Source: Carettochelys insculpta (Eukaryota; Chordata; Testudines; Carettochelyidae). From it: a DNA stretch of 64,000 bases. The notes beneath the pieces were generated by a model. The model ran no database searches. It saw only the letters and a program-made list of their open reading frames with translations, and was not told where the DNA came from. The stretch spans positions 192,855,298 to 192,919,297 of the forward strand of contig NC_134138.1 in assembly GCF_033958435.1 (NCBI RefSeq), in the 5' to 3' direction. Positions 57,232-64,000 of the stretch are shown here, piece by piece (the stretch's first letter is position 1; each line of letters starts with the position of its first letter). The translations under genes and the position numbers were made by a program.

Positions 57232-57786
57232 GTAACACAAGGGAACTCCATGTATTTGTGAAGAAAATTATCTAGATACAAGATATAAATACTAGCAGTA
57301 AATAAATTATATTCTCAAAAAGGGGTGGGGGAGAGAGAGGTACAGTATAAACATAGGTTAAGGTAGGCTTTTTTTAAATGTGACAAACTTGTCCCAAAGA
57401 AAAACACCAGTAATCTTTAAGATTCTGCTGAGTACCTTTACCTTGGATATATAGTAGATATTGTACTCAAATACTCTTAGAATTCAGCACAATCAGTGCT
57501 CTACCCAAAATAAGTCTCATGTACAGTTGTAAAAACCTTGCACCTAAAAAACAAAAGTTGGGGTTCAGGATTTAATTATACCTGTCAATTCGAGCTCAAA
57601 ACCATATTTTTGGAAACTACTGAGTTTATGGCTAGAGCCTCACTGGGGTTTTGCATTTTTTTTATTTTAAACACCAGTGAGTTTTATACAGTTTTCAAAA
57701 GATTGCAAAAGTTTTTAAAAGGCTTTTAGATCTTTCCTCACTGTATAATGAAAAGAAATTGATCCAGATCTTTGGTGTTTGTCCAG

Positions 57787-57894
57787 ATGAGGCTTGAGCC
57801 TATAATTGAAGATGCAGTTGAACATGAGCAGAAAAAGTCCAGCAAGCGGACTTTGCCAGCAGACTACGGTGATTCTCTGGCAAAGCGAGGCACT
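57787..57894 (+). CDS. UBP1: UBP1 coding exon 8, probable LBP-1b cassette exon
   Basis: Thirty-six codons ([17 protein letters not shown] ... GDSLAKRGT), phase 0 on both sides, donor GTAAGG, and a weak, purine-interrupted acceptor (TTTGGTGTTTGTCCAG). The length equals the 36-residue difference between human LBP-1a (504 aa) and LBP-1b (540 aa). The peptide has two basic clusters (KKSSKR, then AKR) separated by a short linker, resembling a bipartite nuclear localisation signal. It is likely alternatively spliced. Confidence 0.92.
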
Positions 57895-59330
57895 GTAAGG
57901 GACTTCTGCTTACCTTTTCATTGTGCAAGATACCTTGTGCAGTGTTAGATATAGGAGAAACTTCCATGATCAAAAATAAAAACAGCTCTTGACTGCCTTA
58001 ATTTCATTACCTCTTGTTTACAGCAATTACCCTGTTTCAGTGAGGAATGCTTCCTAAATCTAACACTTAAGACAAATTGTTGCAGAGGGACTGTGTGACT
58101 CTCTTTTAAAAACCAAGAGCTTTCAGTTTACACCTGCATTTCCTTTATTGAAATAGCTAATGTTTTTTAAAAGCTATTTGCTTTCTTTATATAAAATAAG
58201 TGAAGATAATAGCAACATATAGTTAAAGCATGTATGTTTTGTCCCATATTTCCACCTGCATTTAATGTAAGTTTCTGTATACATCTACGCTTCTAAAGCC
58301 CCATGTACTGTTGTAGAGAGGTTGTTTGTAGTATTACTTCGTTTCTGCTTGTCATGTGCATTTTGTTCTCCTTTTGCTTCAGTCAGTTACAAGGCTTAAT
58401 GTTAATGAGCACTACTTTTCTCTCAGCATGTGGAGCCTTTATTTAATCCTGTATCTGTCTGCTTAAAAGAAGCAAATACGTAAATTGTGTAGTTTCCCTG
58501 TCAAGTTTTAACCTTTAGGTATTTAAGTTGATACTTAGAGTGAATGATAAATATTTTCTGACATCTTTATTACTAAGGTAGACTCTACCAACATATTTGT
58601 CTGGTCAAGTAATGATCCTGCATCTCCCTGTTGGTAAAATTGGTCATATATATTCATGTCCAGTCGTGAAAGTCATTTAATTGACTTAATTCACTGAACC
58701 AGCAGGTTTGTTTGTGTTTCCTTGACACTTATTATAAAACACTTGACAACTAACTGACTTATGTCCATCAGTATTCCCTCCCCCTATTCCATCTCCCGTG
58801 TGCTATTCGAAGTTCAGGTTGTATGCTTCGCAAGGAAAGGGGCCTGCCCATTCTTTGTTTGTGAAATGCCATGCAGCAAGCAAGCCCTGTAAACAACGGG
58901 GTGAATTCTTTGGAACTTTTTGTTTTATTTGATCATACGTCAACATGATACTGAACATTGAGCTGTCTGAAATTACCTAAAGTTGTTCTTGGTAAAATAC
59001 TGGCTGCCTGGAATACCTCATTCCTTAGTTGAAACTGTTAAATTCCTTTTGGAGCATTTGTTGTCAGCCCAGACATTCCTCTGTTGCTGGGTAGGCTGTC
59101 CATCTGGAGAGGTATACAGGGGAAAAAGATCAGGACTCAGTGTATATAAAGTGTGTTAACATTTCTACTTCGGTGAAGGCAGCAGTTCCAGATGGTGAGG
59201 ATGGAGTTCCCATGTGTTTTTTGTTTGTTGTTTTTTTCCAACAGATTTGGTGTTTTGAGGTATGGTAATGCTCAGATTTTTCTCTCCGTGTGTTCGATGA
59301 CTCTGTTGGAATGTGGCCTCCTGCTAAACG
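57895..59330 (+). other. UBP1 intron 8, proximal part
   Basis: AT-rich unique-looking sequence. I looked for the next expected exon (CSPWPD...) here and to the end of the window and did not find it. Confidence 0.6.
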
Positions 59331-59332
59331 TA

Positions 59333-59606
59333 CAGTAGACCCCTGACTTATGCATAGGTTGCGTTCCTGGGCAACCATGCATAAGTCAAATTTTGCATTT
59401 GACAAGTTGGGACTGGGTGAGGGAAGGGGCCCTGCCGCCTTCAGGTCCGCTGGCCCTGGCTGTGCCTGGGTCCCTTCTCCCGTGAGTGTCAGGGAGCCAG
59501 GAACCAGGCTGCCACCTGGGTCCCAGCTCCCTGCCACCCACGATTTCAACTCACATTAATGCAAGAAATGCATAAGTGGAAATCATGTAAGTTGTGGGGT
59601 CTACCG
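59333..59606. mobile_element. Tigger/pogo-like MITE with TA duplication
   Basis: It starts CAGTAGACCCCTGACTTATG and ends GTTGTGGGGTCTACCG, flanked by TA (59331-59332, 59607-59608). Subterminal GCATAAGTCAAATTT and AATGCATAAGTGGAAATC are also inverted. Third copy of this family in the window. Confidence 0.82.
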
Positions 59607-60198
59607 TATGTTGCTGCTGGTAGTTGTAAGGCAGGTGTCCCCATGTGGGAAGGAGCTCTTCAGTTTGCATCCTTCTTAAGTGCCGGAAAGCCAGAGGTTG
59701 CTTTCTAGAGCTGCGGTGTCCAAGATGCTCCCCATTCGCCACCTGTGGTGAACAAGGAAGCATATTGTGGCGAATGCAGGTCAGTGGGTGGCTTGGGGGC
59801 TTGTGCGGCGGATCAGGCATCGCATGGGTGGCTCCAGGGTTCTGTGGCGGCACAGCAGCTCCTTGTGTGCAACGCGGTGGCTCCTCAGGCGCCATGGCAC
59901 TCAAGGAGGCACCCAGCACCAAGCCATGCTGCCCCAAGAGCTGAGTGGTGCCCAAGGAGCTGCCACCCAAGCCCTCGGGTCTGTGTGGCTCTGGCAATTC
60001 ACCAGGGGCACTGGGGGACGGGTAGGGCACCTGGCTGCAGGGCTGGAAGGAGGGGGATAGGTGCCTGGCTACAGGGGACAGCAGGGTGCTTAGGGTGCCT
60101 GACTACTGGTGTAGGGGGGTTTAGGGTGCCTGGCTGGCTGTGGTGCGGGGATGGGGGGAGCAGCAGCACCTGGCTGGGGGCAGGGGCTTGCTCTAGAG

Positions 60199-61218
60199 CA
60201 GAGGTTCCCAAACTTTTCAGCTTCGCGCCCCCCCCACTTTTGACACTTGAGAAACCCTCACACACCCCACCTCTTATTTGCCATCATCCATCCCCCTTTT
60301 AACAAAAAATTCAATTCATAGTTTAAAATAAACACAACAATTGATTAAAAAAAAGTTATTTTAAAAATAGTTTTTCCCGTCCCAAAAATTTAATAAAAAT
60401 GTAATTTAATATCAAACACAGAAAAAAATGAACTTAATGTGAAGGATGATGAGCCCCGGCCAGGCGTCCAAGCCGTGGGCCCGCAGCCGGAGTCCTGCCT
60501 GCCCGCTGCCCAAGCCCCGTGAGCCGTAAGCCAGCCACCTGAGCCCCACCATCCATGAGCTCTGTCAGCTGCAGGACGGCCGCTAGAGCCCCAGCCAGCT
60601 GCCTGAGATGCGGGCCCACTGGCCTGAGCCCTGCCAGCCACGGGCCCACCACCCTGAGCCCTGCCAGCCGCAGGCCAGCCTCCCAAGCCATGGGACCACC
60701 AGACCGACTCCTGCCAGCTGCCCATCCGAGCCAGAGGAACCCCACTCCTGGCTGTGCACAGGCTGCCAGAGCTGCACCCCTGCTGTGCAAGCTGCCCACC
60801 AGCCAGATCCATGGTCTAGCTGCCAGAGCCCTGCCCCTCCCCTTTTCCATAGTCAGGCACCCCCAGCCCCCTCCTCCCAGCCAGACACCCCCATCCTCCT
60901 CTTCTCTCCTGTGTCCCTTCCCCAACCCTCACTCACTCACTCACGTCTGCAGGAGGGCACTCCACATGTCTCTTTGCAGCCACCTCCTTTTTATAGTGGC
61001 TGCAGGGTCACCCACATAAAACAGCAGGGGCTGCTCACAGCATCGCGCATGCTGAAGGAAGGAGGACTCAATTGGTACTTAACCAGTTGAGTCTGTAGTC
61101 GAGAGTGGGCTCTTTCTTGGGGTGGGAGAATGAGGGGGGAGGCTCTCATCTCGTAGCTTCCCCCTGAAATTTATTCACGCCCCACCAGGGGTTATGCCCC
61201 CCAGTTTGGGAACCCATG
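60199..61218 (+). mobile_element. hAT-type element, about 1.0 kb, with 8-bp TSD
   Basis: It starts CAGAGGTTCCCAAACTTTTC and ends CCAGTTTGGGAACCCATG. Flanks CTCTAGAG (60191-60198) and CTTTAGAG (61219-61226) match at 7 of 8 positions. The GC-rich interior has repeated AGCCCTGCCAGCC-type blocks, so its long ORFs on both strands are compositional. No transposase seen. Confidence 0.82.
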
Positions 61219-61329
61219 CTTTAGAGGAAGGCACAACTTCCCTTAGGTTTGACAAAAATAGGCTGAAATAATGATTTCCTTAGGTCTTCACTGCCCCCTT
61301 TCTTCCCTTGTAATCAAGACACTTTAAGC

Positions 61330-61800
61330 CAGGGGTGGGCAATAATTTTTGATGGTGGGGCACTTCAGGATTTTAATAAATGTCCAAGGGCTGCACTTTC
61401 ATATAGAGGGGGTGTGGGGTGGCAGTTGGGTGCAGAAGGGAACTTGGAGTGTGGGCTGGGGTGCAGGAGAAGTTGAGGCAGTGCAGGGTGGATGAAGGGA
61501 AGTGCGTGGGTGCAGGAGAGGATTCTGGCTTAGGGAACAGGGGTCCAGGAGAAGTGTCCAGGCTCTGGGAGGGAGCTGGGGTGCAGGAGAGGGTGCAGTA
61601 CCAGAGGAAGGCTGTGGCCGGGAGGCACTTGCTCAACAGCTTCTGGCCAGCAGTACACTGAGGCAGGGAAGCCTGCCTGCCATCCATGACAGTCCACTGC
61701 CTGCTCCCTGTCTCTCTCTGCGCTGAGGAGTGCGGGTATTTAAGTGCTGCCCCAACCCCCAGCAAAATCTTTCGGCTTCTGCTGGCTACAAACCAATAGA
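61330..61800 (+). mobile_element. hAT-type element, right end not found
   Basis: It starts CAGGGGTGGGCAATAATTTT, a typical hAT terminus, followed by GGGTGCAGG-rich sequence. No inverse terminus or copy of CTTTAAGC is visible to the right, so it is probably truncated. The end is approximate. Confidence 0.55.
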
Positions 61801-61849
61801 AGTGCTGTCAAAACAAGTGTCTTTATTTCTGGTAGCCTTATTCTTTAAT

Positions 61850-63060
61850 AGGACCTGATGTTCCTATGAAGGAAACCGAGGATCTTCGGGCAGGCCTCAA
61901 AAGTTAAAGCATGCTCTTGTAATTCTGTCTCCAAGCTGCTGAGACTGGGCCTTCCATATCACTGACGATGTGCCGACCTACTCCAGGTCCCGTGGGTGCG
62001 CGTGGGGTGTGGTACAGCGGGGGAAGTCGCGTGGCCCGGGACCAACCACCCCACCTTTATAGCAGCCTGATATAGTGTAGCAGCAATATGTGATTCAGTG
62101 TATCCACTTTAAAACCTAGGTGTCCACAGTATTATGAGTACCAGGAACAATAACACTCCGATTGTGAACACCACAATGCCCTGTGGCTGTTCTAAGTCCC
62201 AATAATTCTCTATACAGATCCAGCTAGACCAGCTAGTGGTATTTACCAATAGTGATTTATTCGTAACTACAATTACTTAACACTTGTTATAACTAATATA
62301 TATAGTTATTTATTTGGCATAGGCTACATACTAGGTTACATATAACTATATATAATTACATGTGACTTACCAATAACATCCAATGCTCCCACATCTCACC
62401 AACAACTACGTTACAGCGGCCCTTCAAGTCAGAGATACGGCTTGGTTGGGACCTCTCGTGGTGGTGACGTCCGGGTGATCAGGCCGGGGTCTGCTGTCTG
62501 GACTGGAAGTTGCCAGCCTCCTCCTCGTGTCCAGGAGCCCACACCCTTGTCCCTGCTAAATCACCTTTTATACTGTTTCTTACTTGGGGGTTCGATACCT
62601 GGCCAATTAAAGCGTTTGTTACCTAACTTGGGCTTTCCATCCTCCCGGCCTGTCAGAACATGTTACAAGATTTCCTCTGTCCTTGGTCTTTTTCTGAACC
62701 TCCCCTGGGACCTTCTGATGTTGTACAACCAAGATGTTCTCTTTGGGGGGCTTCCAGCTACTAGCCCCAGCTGTTCTCTTTGGGGGCTTGCTATCTGCTT
62801 GTCAGGATGTTCTCTTTGGGGACTCTCCAACTACTTGTCAACTTTCAGATTTTTCTCCTGGCCTGGCTTCAGACCTTCCCGCCATTGTATGATAGCGTTC
62901 CAAGATGGAGTGTATGGTCATTCTGCCTTGCGAGTGAGGCCCGGCCACCAGGTGCTCGTGCTCCCACAATCACAAGACAGAATAATGAAGGATTGTTCCA
63001 GGACTGAAGCTGTGGTTATATTGCAGATGGGATTAAAGCAACTGTGGCTTCTTTGAAAGT
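61850..63060. other. Unclassified repeat-like block
   Basis: It contains TA-rich repeats (62290-62370) and three imperfect 36-38 bp tandem units, each starting TGTTCTCTTTGGGG at 62735, 62772 and 62809. The texture resembles a solo LTR, but I could not identify paired termini. The ORF across 62442-63056 includes the tandem units and is probably not a gene. Confidence 0.3.
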
Positions 63061-64000
63061 ATTGCTGGTTCTTTCGCTAGATGTCTCCAACAGTGCAGGC
63101 ATCTATCTTGCTGTTGTCGTGTAATAATTAATCTGATACAAACCAACTCTATGAAACCAGGCTCTTTAAAGAGAAATGAAGTTCACATGAGACTATAATG
63201 ACACTGACTCCAAACCGTAGAGAAAGGAGGGGTGAAAAGTATTAGATCATTGAAAACTTGAGACATTTTAGTAGCTTTGAAACTGTTAAACTGAAATCAG
63301 GGATATTCATTTGTTGACTACTGTGATGTAAAACACAAGATGTTTTGATAAGAAGCAACCACTGTACTGTGCAGCAGTCGACACAAATATCTTTGTCTTG
63401 TCTCGGACCTGCTGTCTTGTTTATTCATTTTCTTGCTCATTTTAACATATCGTGAACAGTAATGGCAGCATGGCTTAATGTAAACAGGCACATTGAGAGC
63501 CAATAATAACTTTTAATCTGAATGTTCTGCTTTCAGGGTGGGGAGACATTGAAAATTTTAAGCAAAACAAGTATGTTGTACTCTAAATATATTACTGGGA
63601 ATCAGTGTCACGTAGTACCTGCTAACAAATTATGATATCAGAAAATTCAGGTCTTTTGAACAATAATATTTCAGGAAAGCAACCAAGGAGTAAGACAGGT
63701 GTAATTCTTGCCTTGTTTATAGTGAAGCCTCTTGACTTAGAGGTGCATTGAGCCTTCCCTCCGCTGCCCTGGATTTCTAAATGAGTAGCGGTAGTTTTGC
63801 CAATGTATGGCTGAAAGTAGGTGAGTGAATCAGACTGGTCAGTTTTGGAGGTTGGAAATTTTGACAATCTATAAAGGAAATGACCCAACTGTCCCAACTG
63901 AAATGATTTTATTTCTCATTAAGTTCAGTCAAAAGCCCACTGTGCAGTGATACTTCCAGAACACCAGAGTCCCAGGTTGTTCTGATTTGGTATAAAAGCT
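63061..64000 (+). other. UBP1 intron 8 continuation, nothing recognised
   Basis: AT-rich sequence with no exon or repeat call. Confidence 0.5.

Noticed and set aside
60434..60925. Overlapping long ORFs on both strands
   Set aside because: GC-rich interior of a TSD-flanked hAT element; the ORFs are compositional and no transposase motif is present.
62442..63056. 204-codon + strand ORF
   Set aside because: It contains tandem 37-bp units repeated at protein level, shows no domain, and lies in an LTR-like repeat block.
57895..64000. Next UBP1 exon (CSPWPD...)
   Set aside because: No matching coding block with splice sites was found; the exon probably lies beyond the window.

Overview
The window is nuclear DNA of a vertebrate, most likely a non-avian sauropsid and probably a turtle. 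It holds spliced genes with vertebrate exon structure, CR1 LINE fragments in both orientations, DIRS tyrosine-recombinase retrotransposon remnants, a Penelope-like element (PLE) with many short PLE termini, and numerous hAT, Tigger-like and foldback (MITE) DNA elements. The taxon call rests on this repeat mix and on recalled repeat texts, not on a search.

Two protein-coding genes lie head to tail on the + strand. The left part carries the last three coding exons of CLASP2 (1481-1687, 5923-6039, 8748-8834), followed by a 3' UTR that plausibly ends near a poly(A) signal at 10888. The right part carries the 5' half of UBP1 (LBP-1a/b): a CpG-rich promoter (about 33.4-34.96 kb), exon 1 with a strong Kozak start at 34691, and coding exons at 46394, 52497, 54331, 55031, 56830, 57121 and 57787. 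All splice phases join without a break and give residues 1-309. The remaining UBP1 exons lie beyond the window. CLASP2-UBP1 adjacency matches human 3p22.3 and parallels the ohnologous pair CLASP1-TFCP2L1 on human 2q14.

The most interesting observation is an exon-like block at 28002-28115, about 6.6 kb upstream of the UBP1 CpG promoter. It encodes a peptide resembling the TFCP2L1 N-terminus (LFWH..P.HY...LR), ends in a GTAAGG donor, and has exactly the phase needed to splice to UBP1 exon 2 (giving ...LR-DVLALP). This suggests an alternative UBP1 N-terminus or promoter retained from the common ancestor of the family. The residue where TFCP2L1 has its start Met is ACG here.

The rest is introns and a roughly 17-22 kb intergenic interval filled with repeats. 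DIRS fragments occur at 1-690, 2560-5720, 13.6-16.4 kb, possibly 18.0-18.65 kb, and 47.9-50.3 kb. A degraded minus-strand PLE (37.7-40.3 kb) keeps a GIY-YIG endonuclease and a YIDD reverse-transcriptase box. Short PLE-terminal repeats recur, several as inverted dimers flanked by 9-12 bp target-site duplications, and their core resembles a hammerhead ribozyme (CUGANGA, a stem, then GAAA). Several nested insertions can be ordered in time, including a MITE and an hAT element inside one CR1 copy at 26.0-27.0 kb.
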